From the NCBI GenBank assembly GCA_036344135.1, contig JAYYUG010000105.1, forward strand, positions 1-26,481: a DNA stretch of 26,481 nucleotides, written 5' to 3'. Each line of letters starts with the position of its first letter. Position 1 is the stretch's first letter. This document shows, in pieces, positions 8,629 to 16,034 of this stretch. Source of the DNA: GCA-002731945 sp036344135. Its GTDB lineage: Bacteria; Pseudomonadota; Alphaproteobacteria; MED-G09. The translations under genes and the position numbers were made by a program. Under the pieces are notes generated by a model that was given only the letters and a program-made list of their open reading frames with translations, was not told where the DNA came from and did not search any database.

Positions 8629-9387
8629 TTATTTTGATCTTAAGAATTCTTTAACCGTTTGATTGAATGTCTCAGGCTGATCAATATTAACGGCATGTCC
8701 AGCATCAGAAATTACAACTTTTTTTGAGCATATGATCTTTCTTTCCATGTAATCCGAAGCGGCTAAAAATGGCTCATCGTTCTCACCAACAATAATGAGA
8801 CTCGGCACACTTATTTTTTCTAAAGACCTTATAATTCTGTCGTCATGTTGAGTAAGCATTCCTCTTGCTGCCTTTGATAGCCCTATTGCATTTAAATGAT
8901 TCTTTGGATCCATCTCTTTACTTCTACCAGTAAGACTATCTAATCCTGAAAGTTCAAATTTCTCTGCTGTAGAAATAGCATAATTATTCCAACTGTTTCT
9001 TGCTTCTTCGTTCTTAAATCCAGGGCCAGTATCAATTATGATTAAGGAATCTACTCTTTCTGGGAATTGGTTGTAAAAGGCTAAAGACATATATCCTCCA
9101 AGAGACATTCCTCCGATATTTGCTTTTTTGACATTAAGTTTGTCTAAAATAGACAACATATCTTCAATAGTTTCCTTTTCATTATAAAGATTAATATCCT
9201 CTGGATAATCAGAAGAACCGTGACCACGCATATCCCAAAGCACTAAACAATAATCTGATGAAAGGAAATCAATCTGATCGTGCCACATTTTCGATGTTGC
9301 TGAAAAACCATGAGTCAATAAAACAACTGGCCCTTCACCATAGGTTTCGTAAAAAATATTCACTCCATTTCTATTTATCTTAGGCAT
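8629..9387 (-). CDS. Alpha/beta-fold hydrolase
   Basis: A soluble alpha/beta hydrolase of 252 residues; the substrate is unknown. The catalytic triad is visible: nucleophile Ser95 in the GGMSLGG elbow, Asp204 in VGENDEP, and His231 in SDAGHAVN. The oxyanion-hole region LTHGFSATSKMW (residues 24-35) and the DMRGHGSSD block are typical of the esterase, haloperoxidase-like and 3-oxoadipate enol-lactonase-like branch. It starts 16 bases after the aldehyde dehydrogenase stop and probably shares its transcript. That suggests a paired role in catabolism of an ester or lactone and an aldehyde, possibly aromatic. No signal peptide is seen. The family is firm; the substrate is only inferred from the neighbour. 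Confidence 0.88.
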   Translation of the reverse strand: MPKINRNGVNIFYETYGEGPVVLLTHGFSATSKMWHDQIDFLSSDYCLVLWDMRGHGSSDYPEDINLYNEKETIEDMLSILDKLNVKKANIGGMSLGGYMSLAFYNQFPERVDSLIIIDTGPGFKNEEARNSWNNYAISTAEKFELSGLDSLTGRSKEMDPKNHLNAIGLSKAARGMLTQHDDRIIRSLEKISVPSLIIVGENDEPFLAASDYMERKIICSKKVVISDAGHAVNIDQPETFNQTVKEFLRSK

Positions 9388-9403
9388 AAATTTTAACTAC
9401 TTA

Positions 9404-10831
9404 TTAAGGTTTAATCTGAGCTTTTATAGCCTTTTCTGCTTTTTCTCCATACGGAGGTCTGAAAACATCAATTAGATTGTCAAGCTTAGTTTGTGTATAG
9501 ATAGTTTTTGCATGAGAAAAATTTTTAAAGCCTTCGATTCCATGATATGAGCCCATTCCGGATGGACCAACTCCTCCAAATGGCGCGTTATCCTGGGCTA
9601 CATGAAAAATAACATCGTTAACTGTAACACCTCCTGATGTAGTATTTTGGAGTACATTATTTAATTCGTTCTCATCGGCACCAAAATAATATAAACCCAA
9701 GGGTCTGTCTTTATTATTAATATAATCAATGGTTTCCTCAAAACTTTCGTAAGTCTTTAAAGGTAAAATTGGACCAAAAATCTCCTCCTTCATAACACTC
9801 AACTCTTCACCAGGATTAACTATAAACGTAGGAGGAATTTTATAATGTTCTTGTTGTTCAAAATCTTCTTCAGATGGATTCACTTCTATTACCTCATAAC
9901 CCTTGATCTTTGCTTCATTAATATAATTGTTAAGTCTATTATAATGCCTTTCATTTATAATAGAGGTGTAGTCTTCATTATCTTTAATTGAAGGAAACAT
10001 TTTTGAAACTGCATTTTTGGAACAACCAATAAAATCTTTTAATTTATTTTTTGGAAGAAAAACATAATCCGGAGCCAAACAAATCTGACCAGCATTCATA
10101 GTTTTCCCCGCAATAACCCTTTTCGATGAAGTTTCAATATCTGAAGACTCTGAAATTATAACAGGAGACTTCCCTCCCAACTCTAAAGTCACTGGTACTA
10201 AATTATCTGAAGCCGCTTTCATTACGTGACGAGCTACAGAAGTTGCTCCTGTAAATAGGAGGTGATCAAAAGGTAAGGAAGAAAAATCCGCTCCCACTTC
10301 AGGGCCCCCAGTGACAACAGCTACTTCTTCGGACGAAAAGTTCTCTTCAAACATTTTTTTCATTAAATCTGAAGTTTTTGGCGTAAATTCTGATGGTTTT
10401 ATCATAACCCTATTACCTGCAGCAAAAATACTTCCTAATGGTCCAAAAGTTAATGTAACAGGAAAATTCCAAGGACTAATGACACCAACTGTTCCTAAAG
10501 GCTGGTATTCTATTCTTAATTTGGCCCCTAAAAGCCCGAGAATTGCTGGTGAAACTTTTCTTTTCTCAGATTTCATCCATTTCTTTAAATTCTTTTTTGC
10601 AAGTTTAAGGGAAGTTATAGAGGATGAAACATCTGTCAGCATTGAACCGACATTACTTCTATGATTAAAATCTTCAGAAATTACTTTAGCTATTTGATCT
10701 TGGTGTTTAATTAGGGACAATATTAATTTATTTATCCATTCTATTCTTTTTTCTGCAGAAATAGGACCGTCTCTTAGGTGTGCTTTCTTTTGCATATCTA
10801 AGATTTCTTTTAGATTCTCTTTTTGTGTCAT
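9404..10831 (-). CDS. Aldehyde dehydrogenase, coniferyl-aldehyde-dehydrogenase-like
   Basis: NAD(P)-dependent oxidation of an aldehyde to its acid. 475 residues, full length for the class. Catalytic Cys251 (NAGQICLAPDYV), Glu217 (TLELGGKSP) and Asn122 (PWNFP) are present, and the cofactor loop is FTGATSVARHVM. The N-terminal block SEDFNHRS and the region LRIEYQPLGTVGVISPWNFP resemble the coniferyl aldehyde dehydrogenase (CalB) branch, which acts on lignin-derived phenylpropanoid and related aldehydes. That branch also includes enzymes acting on medium-chain fatty aldehydes, so the substrate is not certain. AAGGA lies upstream of the ATG at 10831. Probably co-transcribed with the downstream alpha/beta hydrolase. 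Confidence 0.9.
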   Translation of the reverse strand: MTQKENLKEILDMQKKAHLRDGPISAEKRIEWINKLILSLIKHQDQIAKVISEDFNHRSNVGSMLTDVSSSITSLKLAKKNLKKWMKSEKRKVSPAILGLLGAKLRIEYQPLGTVGVISPWNFPVTLTFGPLGSIFAAGNRVMIKPSEFTPKTSDLMKKMFEENFSSEEVAVVTGGPEVGADFSSLPFDHLLFTGATSVARHVMKAASDNLVPVTLELGGKSPVIISESSDIETSSKRVIAGKTMNAGQICLAPDYVFLPKNKLKDFIGCSKNAVSKMFPSIKDNEDYTSIINERHYNRLNNYINEAKIKGYEVIEVNPSEEDFEQQEHYKIPPTFIVNPGEELSVMKEEIFGPILPLKTYESFEETIDYINNKDRPLGLYYFGADENELNNVLQNTTSGGVTVNDVIFHVAQDNAPFGGVGPSGMGSYHGIEGFKNFSHAKTIYTQTKLDNLIDVFRPPYGEKAEKAIKAQIKP

Positions 10832-10950
10832 TTTTTTTCCTTTTTAATAACACTATAATATTAATCCAAACCATCAATAGTTTTATGACTTTAATGATTC
10901 TTCAAATTAGTTAGATTGAAGGAATTGAAGTAGAAACCTTAAAAAACTAT

Positions 10951-11724
10951 CTAATATCGGAAGTGCTTTATATTTTCTCCTGATTTTCCTATATCTGTCA
11001 TGGATTTAATGCCAATATCTAAGTGCAATTTCATCCATTCATTAGTTACTTCTTTATCTGATTCTTCTGTCTTAACACCATCGGGAGTTACAGGAATATC
11101 TGAAACAAGAAGAAGAGCCCCCCTAGCAATCTCATTATAATGACCTACGATAAAAATCGTAGCTGTTTCCATATCTATCCCAATACAAGTAGTCCTCTTA
11201 AGGTGATCAAGAAAAGATTTATCGTGCTCCCAGACCCTCCTATTTGTCGTATATATTACACCTGTCCTATATTCTTGACCTTGTTCTATAATTTTTTCTG
11301 AGACAAATTTATGTAATTTAAAAGATGGTAAAGCAGGTACTTCTTCTGGAAAGTAATCTTTACTTGTTCCATCTCCTCTTATCGAAGCTATAGGAAGTAT
11401 GAAATGTCCTATTTCAGCTGTTTCTTTTAGCCCACCACATTTCCCCAAAAACAGTACTCCCTTGGGGTTGCAAGCAACTAATAAATCCATAATAGTTGCT
11501 GCGTTTGGAGATCCCATACCAAAATTAATTATAGTTAATCCCTCGTTATTACTAGAGGCCTGCATGGGTTTCTTCTCTCCAAAGATATCAGCATTATATC
11601 TATTTGCGAAATTCTCTACATATTCTGAAAAATTAGTTAGTAATATATATTGGCCAAAATCTTTTAATTGCATACCAGTATAACGTGGCAACCAATCTCT
11701 TGCTATTTCCTGCTTATCCTGCAT
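10951..11724 (-). CDS. amn: AMP nucleosidase, short (about 257-residue) type
   Basis: Hydrolyses AMP to adenine and ribose 5-phosphate, adjusting adenylate pools and purine salvage. 257 residues, all belonging to the nucleoside phosphorylase-like (NP-I) fold. Motifs: NFGMGSPNAATIMDLL (67-82), FLGKCGGLK (92-100), IRGDGTSKDYFP (115-126), TTNRRVWEHD (159-168), the ribose-binding IDMETAT (183-189) and VSDIP with Asp209. The roughly 200-residue N-terminal regulatory domain of the E. coli-type enzyme (about 480 residues) is absent. From memory of the family, the sequence is closest to the short form common in Bacteroidota. It stands alone: 119 bases ahead of the ALDH gene and divergent from the SDR gene. 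Function is well supported; origin by transfer is inference. Confidence 0.88.
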   Translation of the reverse strand: MQDKQEIARDWLPRYTGMQLKDFGQYILLTNFSEYVENFANRYNADIFGEKKPMQASSNNEGLTIINFGMGSPNAATIMDLLVACNPKGVLFLGKCGGLKETAEIGHFILPIASIRGDGTSKDYFPEEVPALPSFKLHKFVSEKIIEQGQEYRTGVIYTTNRRVWEHDKSFLDHLKRTTCIGIDMETATIFIVGHYNEIARGALLLVSDIPVTPDGVKTEESDKEVTNEWMKLHLDIGIKSMTDIGKSGENIKHFRY

Positions 11725-11860
11725 TTTTACACCCTATATTAAATATTTAGGAAACGCCAAAATATTTAGATTTTTCAATAGAAAGTTTCTTATTTTATTT
11801 CATTTGTTTGTCCAGTCTTTCAAGTTAGATTAGCTTTATTAAAAGAAAAAGGAGTTCCTT

Positions 11861-12649
11861 ATGAATATTAACAAACAATTTCGTCTTGATGGCAAGGTTG
11901 CTGTAGTAACTGGTGGTGGCCGTGGTATAGGAAGAGGTATTGCACTAGCTTTTGCAGAATGTGGTGCCGATGTTGCTGTTATAGCGCGCCGACAAGAAGA
12001 TTTAGACCTTGTAGTAGAAGAAATCGAGTCAAAGGGTCAAAATGGACTTGCTATTTCCGCTGATGTTATGAATTTTAATAGCATTCCTAAAGCTCTTGAT
12101 AAAGTTTGTGAAGAGATGGGTCATCTTGATATTATGGTAAATAACGCGGGAGGAAACCTAGATAGAAAAATGTATTCACTCCCTGAAATCTCTATCGAAA
12201 AATTTGATGAACAATTAACCCTTAATATGAAAACCAAATGGTGGGGATCCCAACAGGCAGCAAAAAGGATGACTGAAGGAGGAAGAATAATTAATATTAT
12301 TTCTGTAGCTGCACATCGTGCTTCTCCAGGTTTTGGAGTTTATTCAGCTGCAAATCTTGGGATGATTAGTATGACTAGAACATTCGCAGTTGAATTAGCT
12401 AATAAAAAAATAACTGTTAATTGTATTTCTCCTGGGATTATTCTTACTGACATGTTGAAGGAAACCTTAAACCTAACTGATAAACAAGTTCATTTAACCT
12501 TTGATAAAACTATTCCGCTTGGAAGGATTGGTAAGCCAGAGGATTGTGCGGCAGCGGCTGTATTCTTTGCATCTCCGGGAGCAGAATGGATATCAGGACA
12601 ATATATTGATATTTCAGGTGGGCCAGAAGGTTTTACTTTGAACACTTAA
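11861..12649 (+). CDS. SDR-family oxidoreductase with Asn in place of the catalytic Lys
   Basis: Classical short-chain dehydrogenase/reductase of 262 residues. The Rossmann motif TGGGRGIGRG is at 17-26, NNAGG at 94-98, the structural Asn at 122, Ser148 (IISVAA) and Tyr161. The invariant YxxxK Lys is replaced by Asn165 (YSAAN), so normal catalysis is doubtful. The PG motif (191-192) and the C-terminal glycine-rich end are intact. No substrate can be assigned. Start ATG at 11861 has AAAGGAG 7-8 bases upstream. It is the only plus-strand gene in the first 24 kb, divergent from amn; the 136-base gap has no convincing promoter (a weak TTGTTT-N16-TAGATT ends at 11831). It may bind a ligand or cofactor rather than catalyse, or use altered chemistry. 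Confidence 0.9.
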   Translation: MNINKQFRLDGKVAVVTGGGRGIGRGIALAFAECGADVAVIARRQEDLDLVVEEIESKGQNGLAISADVMNFNSIPKALDKVCEEMGHLDIMVNNAGGNLDRKMYSLPEISIEKFDEQLTLNMKTKWWGSQQAAKRMTEGGRIINIISVAAHRASPGFGVYSAANLGMISMTRTFAVELANKKITVNCISPGIILTDMLKETLNLTDKQVHLTFDKTIPLGRIGKPEDCAAAAVFFASPGAEWISGQYIDISGGPEGFTLNT

Positions 12650-12705
12650 ATGTTTTACGTGGTGGCTCTAGTGATGGAACTCAAACACGTAACTATTATC
12701 CTGAA

Positions 12706-12834
12706 TTATTTTTTATCCTGACGGGCCTCATAGGCTTTTTTTTTCTTTTGGTATTCTTCTTCACTTAAATCATGCCAACCGATGCAATTTTCTAGAGGTG
12801 ATCTTCCACATCCGCATTTAGGTATTTCATTCAT
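12706..12834 (-). CDS. Small Cys/His protein (42 residues), CDGSH-like cluster motif
   Basis: A short gene with the peptide MNEIPKCGCGRSPLENCIGW followed by His21 and a charged helical tail rich in Glu and Lys (residues 23-42). Three cysteines (7, 9, 17) and His21 are arranged CxCxxSPxxxCxGxH. This is close to the 3Cys-1His [2Fe-2S] pattern of CDGSH proteins but one residue shorter; a zinc-binding knuckle is the alternative. AGGAAC precedes the ATG, and the start lies 18 bases after the 3' end of tRNA-Asp on the same strand, so it may be translated from the tRNA transcript. No defined function. Similar small proteins are, as far as I recall, annotated as hypothetical in marine proteobacteria. 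Confidence 0.7.
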   Translation of the reverse strand: MNEIPKCGCGRSPLENCIGWHDLSEEEYQKKKKAYEARQDKK

Positions 12835-12852
12835 TTTTGTTCCTTTTTTTTA

Positions 12853-12929
12853 TGGCGGGAGTGACGGGACTCGAACCCGCGGCCTCTGGCGTGACAGGCC
12901 AGCGCTCTAACCAACTGAGCTACACCCCC
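12853..12929 (-). tRNA. tRNA-Asp (GTC)
   Basis: A 77-base tRNA with an encoded CCA. Acceptor GGGGGTG pairs with CACTCCC (one G-U pair), the T arm is GCGGG-TTCGAGT-CCCGT, and the anticodon loop CTGTCAC gives anticodon GTC (Asp). It lies downstream of the terminator that follows tRNA-Val, so it probably has its own promoter. A weak TTGATT-N17-TAATAG can be found upstream. Confidence 0.97.
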
Positions 12930-12994
12930 TTTAAAAATGCAATTCAAGATAACTATTAAATCTGAAGTTAATTTAAATCAAGCGGAGTCAGAAT

Positions 12995-13021
12995 AAAAAA
13001 GGTCTTTTAAAAAGACCTTTT
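12995..13021 (-). terminator. Rho-independent terminator after tRNA-Val
   Basis: Inverted repeat AAAAGGTCTT / AAGACCTTTT (12997-13006 and 13012-13021) with a short AT loop, giving a T run on the minus strand. It begins 4 bases after the 3' end of tRNA-Val and should end the hup/tRNA-Val transcript. Because of its symmetry it could also act on the other strand. Confidence 0.8.
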
Positions 13022-13025
13022 ATTA

Positions 13026-13101
13026 TGGTGGGCGGTGAGAGACTCGAACTCCCGACCCCCTGGATGTAAACCAGATGCTCTACCAACTGAGCTAACCGCC
13101 C
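13026..13101 (-). tRNA. tRNA-Val (TAC)
   Basis: A 76-base tRNA with an encoded CCA. Acceptor GGGCGGT pairs with ACCGCCC, the T arm is GGGAG-TTCGAGT-CTCTC, and the anticodon loop TTTACAT gives TAC (Val). It sits 48 bases after the HU stop; a 9-bp inverted repeat spans that gap and includes its first two bases. The order hup, tRNA-Val, tRNA-Asp is known in alphaproteobacteria. Confidence 0.97.
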
Positions 13102-13144
13102 AAAGACAGAATAAAATATAATAAAATAATTACTTTGTCTTTGG
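13100..13144. repeat. 9-bp inverted repeat across the hup/tRNA-Val gap
   Basis: CCAAAGACA at 13100-13108 is perfectly complementary to TGTCTTTGG at 13136-13144, with an AT-only or nearly AT-only loop of 27 bases. It includes the first two bases of tRNA-Val. It lacks a T run, so it is more likely a processing stem than a terminator. Confidence 0.5.
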
Positions 13145-13149
13145 ATTTT

Positions 13150-13425
13150 TTACCAATTAACGGCGGTCTTTAAACCTTTTCCAGATTTAAATTTAGCGTT
13201 CTTTGAAGCTGGAATTTGTATAGGTTCTCCAGTCCTAGGATTTCTACCGGTTGTTGCTGCTCTGTGACTAACAGAAAAAGTACCAAAACCTGTAATTTTT
13301 ACATTACCTCCGCCTCGTAGAGATGAAGTTACTGCTCCAATAAATGCTTCAAGGGCCCTACCGGAATCAGCCTTACTTAAACCAGAACCGCTAGCAATTG
13401 AGTCTATAAGATCATTCTTATTCAT
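13150..13425 (-). CDS. hup: DNA-binding protein HU
   Basis: Small basic histone-like protein that binds and bends DNA as a dimer, in the nucleoid. 91 residues, the usual HU length. The N-terminal helical MNKNDLIDSIASGSGLSKAD and the beta-arm signature GFGTFSVSHRAATTGRNPRTGEPI are diagnostic; the arm-tip Arg-Asn-Pro is intact. GAGAGGT precedes the ATG at 13425. It lies just after lon, as in the conserved clpP-clpX-lon-hup order of proteobacteria, with an 80-base gap. Confidence 0.97.
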   Translation of the reverse strand: MNKNDLIDSIASGSGLSKADSGRALEAFIGAVTSSLRGGGNVKITGFGTFSVSHRAATTGRNPRTGEPIQIPASKNAKFKSGKGLKTAVNW

Positions 13426-13485
13426 TTTATACCTCTCTTAGATTATTAAATAATTAGAATTTATGACTAATGAAGGGTGTTGGTC

Positions 13486-13507
13486 AAAAAAAATACGTAT
13501 TTTTTTT
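13486..13507. repeat. Perfect 22-bp AT palindrome at the lon stop codon
   Basis: Eight A, TACGTA, eight T: a perfect 22-base palindrome whose last two bases are part of the lon TAA stop. On the minus strand it gives a T run right after lon and could serve as a weak terminator, although the stem has only one G-C step. It may instead be a binding or bending site. Confidence 0.5.
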
Positions 13508-15908
13508 AATGGGATGTAAAAGAAGAGGGATCGTTCCTAATTTTCTTTTGCTCTGCTAACCATGCTTTTTCATCCCATTCTATTGCGTTAGGTTTCTTTG
13601 TTAGTGCTAATTCAAGAACCTCATCAATTGTGGAAACAAGTTTAATATCTAATTTATCCTTAATATTTTTAGGGACTTCTGATAATTCTCTGTCATTTTC
13701 GGAGGGAACTATTACAGTCTTTATTCCGGATCTTACTGCAGATAGAAGTTTTTCTTTCAATCCTCCTATAGGTAAAACCCTTCCTCTTAATGTCATCTCA
13801 CCTGTCATCGCAACATCATTTTTTACTGGGATTTCCGCCATTACAGAGATAATAGCTGTTACCATAGCAACACCTGCGGATGGTCCATCCTTTGGTGTAG
13901 CACCCTCAGGAACATGAACATGAATATCTTTTCTTTGAAAGATAGGAGGCTCAATACCGTAAGAAACTGCACGTGATCTAACAAAAGAAGATGCAGCGTC
14001 AATAGACTCTTTCATTACTTCTCCTAACTTACCTGTAGTTCGAATCTTACCCTGCCCTGGCACCAAAACTGCCTCTACATTCAAAATGTCACCTCCAACT
14101 TCTGTCCATGCAAGGCCTGTGACTACACCTATTAAATCATCATTTTCTTTTTTACCGTATCTGAATTTTTTGATACCTAAATAATCTGAAATGTTGTCAG
14201 AAGTTACATTTAGCGAATCACTTTGTTTTATAGCAATTTCTTTAACAGCCTTCCTACCAAGAGAGTTTAACTCTCTTTCCAAGCCCCTGACGCCTGCTTC
14301 ACGTGTATAATTTCTAATTAAAGACTGAATTGCATCATCAGAAATTGACCATTCTTTTTCTGTAATAGCATTATTGACTCTTGCTTTAGGCAATAAATGT
14401 CTATTAGCAATTTCGATCTTTTCTTCTTCAGTATATCCTGCAATTCTTATTACTTCCATTCTGTCTGCTAGAGCTGGAGGAATATTCATAGTATTAGCGG
14501 TGGTTACAAACATTACTTGTGATAGATCATAATCAACCTCTAAGTAGTGATCATTAAACGCATTATTTTGTTCAGGGTCGAGAACTTCTAACAAGGCGGC
14601 TGAAGGATCGCCTCGAAAATCTGCTCCGAGTTTGTCAATTTCATCAAGCAGAAAAACTGGATTTGTTGTTTTCACCTTTTTGAGCGACTGAACAATTCTT
14701 CCTGGCATAGAGCCTATGTAGGTCCTTCTGTGACCTCTAATCTCAGCCTCATCTCTAATGCCGCCTAATGACATCCTAATAAATTCTCTTCCAGTTGCTC
14801 TTGCTATTGACTTGCCGAGAGAGGTTTTTCCTACACCTGGAGGCCCAACTAAGCAGAGAATAGGGCCTTTAACTTTACTTGATCTATTTTGAACCGCTAA
14901 ATATTCTGTAATTCTATCTTTTACTTTTTCTAGACCATAATGATCTTCATCAAGAATTTCTTGAGATCTTTTAAGATCTTTCTTTATTCTCTTCTTTTTC
15001 CCCCAAGGAATATCTAGAATCCATTCAAGATAGTTTCTCACAACAGTCGCTTCGGCAGACATTGGGCTCATCTGTTTTAGTTTTTTTAATTCATTATCAA
15101 CTTTCTCAGTAGCCTCCTTAGACAGCTTTGTCTTACTAATTCTTTCTTCAATCTCTTGTATATCTCCTGAGCCGCCCTCTCCATCTTCGAGTTCCTTTTG
15201 AATTGCTTTCATTTGTTCGTTCAAATAGTACTCTTTTTGAGTCTTTTCCATTTGGTTCTTGACTCTTCTTCGTATTTTTTTTTCAACCTGCAAAACAGAC
15301 AATTCATTTTCAAGCTTAGTTAAGATAGAGTTAAGCCGTTTCTCAAGATTAACCTCTTCAAGTAGTTCCTGTTTTTCCTTTATACTAATGTTAATTTGAC
15401 TAGCAATTGTATCTGCTAATTTACTTTCATCTTCAATGTCTTTGACAGAAGAAAGTACATCTGAAGAAATTTTGTTATTAATCTTAGAATAATCTTCATA
15501 CTTAGAAATTGTTGATCTAACCAAAGCAGTTATAGTTTTAGACTTAGAAAATTTTTCTTCCAGAGGAGTAATCTGAGCTGAAATAAAATTTTCTGTAATT
15601 GTTAAGTCTTCTACCTTACATCTCTGTATTCCCTCAACTAGAACTTTAACTGTCCCATCGGGTAATTTTAATAACTGAAGAATTTTTCCCTTTGTACCCA
15701 CAGAATACAGATCATTGTTTACAGGATCGTCAATTTCAGAATTTTTTTGTGCAAGGAACAATAATTCTTGATCCTTATCCATAACCTTCTCTAACGCATT
15801 AATCGATTTATCTCTACCAACAAATAAAGGAACCACCATGTTGGGAAAGACAACAATATTGCGTAAAGGTAAGACTGGGACATTAACATTTTTAATTTCT
15901 TCTAACAT
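13506..15908 (-). CDS. lon: ATP-dependent protease Lon
   Basis: Cytoplasmic AAA+ serine protease that degrades misfolded and regulatory proteins. 800 residues, the usual length for LonA. The N-terminal substrate domain runs to about residue 210, followed by a coiled coil around 180-245. Walker A is GPPGVGKT at 355-362, Walker B is VFLLDEID at 418-425, and the catalytic Ser677 (KDGPSAG) and Lys720 dyad is intact. AAGGT lies about 10 bases before the ATG at 15908. A heat-shock-like promoter is placed 78 bases upstream, so lon probably has its own start in addition to any read-through from clpX. Its end overlaps the AT palindrome by two bases. Confidence 0.98.
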   Translation of the reverse strand: MLEEIKNVNVPVLPLRNIVVFPNMVVPLFVGRDKSINALEKVMDKDQELLFLAQKNSEIDDPVNNDLYSVGTKGKILQLLKLPDGTVKVLVEGIQRCKVEDLTITENFISAQITPLEEKFSKSKTITALVRSTISKYEDYSKINNKISSDVLSSVKDIEDESKLADTIASQINISIKEKQELLEEVNLEKRLNSILTKLENELSVLQVEKKIRRRVKNQMEKTQKEYYLNEQMKAIQKELEDGEGGSGDIQEIEERISKTKLSKEATEKVDNELKKLKQMSPMSAEATVVRNYLEWILDIPWGKKKRIKKDLKRSQEILDEDHYGLEKVKDRITEYLAVQNRSSKVKGPILCLVGPPGVGKTSLGKSIARATGREFIRMSLGGIRDEAEIRGHRRTYIGSMPGRIVQSLKKVKTTNPVFLLDEIDKLGADFRGDPSAALLEVLDPEQNNAFNDHYLEVDYDLSQVMFVTTANTMNIPPALADRMEVIRIAGYTEEEKIEIANRHLLPKARVNNAITEKEWSISDDAIQSLIRNYTREAGVRGLERELNSLGRKAVKEIAIKQSDSLNVTSDNISDYLGIKKFRYGKKENDDLIGVVTGLAWTEVGGDILNVEAVLVPGQGKIRTTGKLGEVMKESIDAASSFVRSRAVSYGIEPPIFQRKDIHVHVPEGATPKDGPSAGVAMVTAIISVMAEIPVKNDVAMTGEMTLRGRVLPIGGLKEKLLSAVRSGIKTVIVPSENDRELSEVPKNIKDKLDIKLVSTIDEVLELALTKKPNAIEWDEKAWLAEQKKIRNDPSSFTSH

Positions 15909-15985
15909 TTTATTGATACCTTAAGTAATTAATAAAAAAATCCAGTGATTCTCAAAAAAAGAGAAATAAAAAACTACACAAACTT

Positions 15986-16016
15986 ATATATTGGTGTGAA
16001 GATAGCGAATATCAAG
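15986..16016 (-). promoter_or_regulatory. Heat-shock (sigma-32)-like promoter for lon
   Basis: On the minus strand CTTGATA (16016-16010), a 15-base spacer and CCAATATAT (15994-15986). This resembles the sigma-32 pattern (CTTGAAA, about 14 bases, CCCCATNT) and has exactly the same spacing and form as the element before clpP. A sigma-70 reading (TTGATA-N17-AATATA) overlaps it. The lon ATG lies 78 bases downstream. Confidence 0.5.
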
Positions 16017-16034
16017 TAAGAACTACATTTTTTT

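Noticed and set aside
11725..11860. A promoter for amn (TTGGCG-N16-TATAGG on the minus strand)
   Set aside because: The -10 would overlap the ribosome-binding site and leave almost no leader, so I do not report it as a feature.
12655..12692. Inverted repeat TTACGTG / CACGTAA between the SDR and the small Cys/His gene
   Set aside because: Only 7 bp with a 24-base loop and no T run; too weak for a terminator and no other role can be shown.
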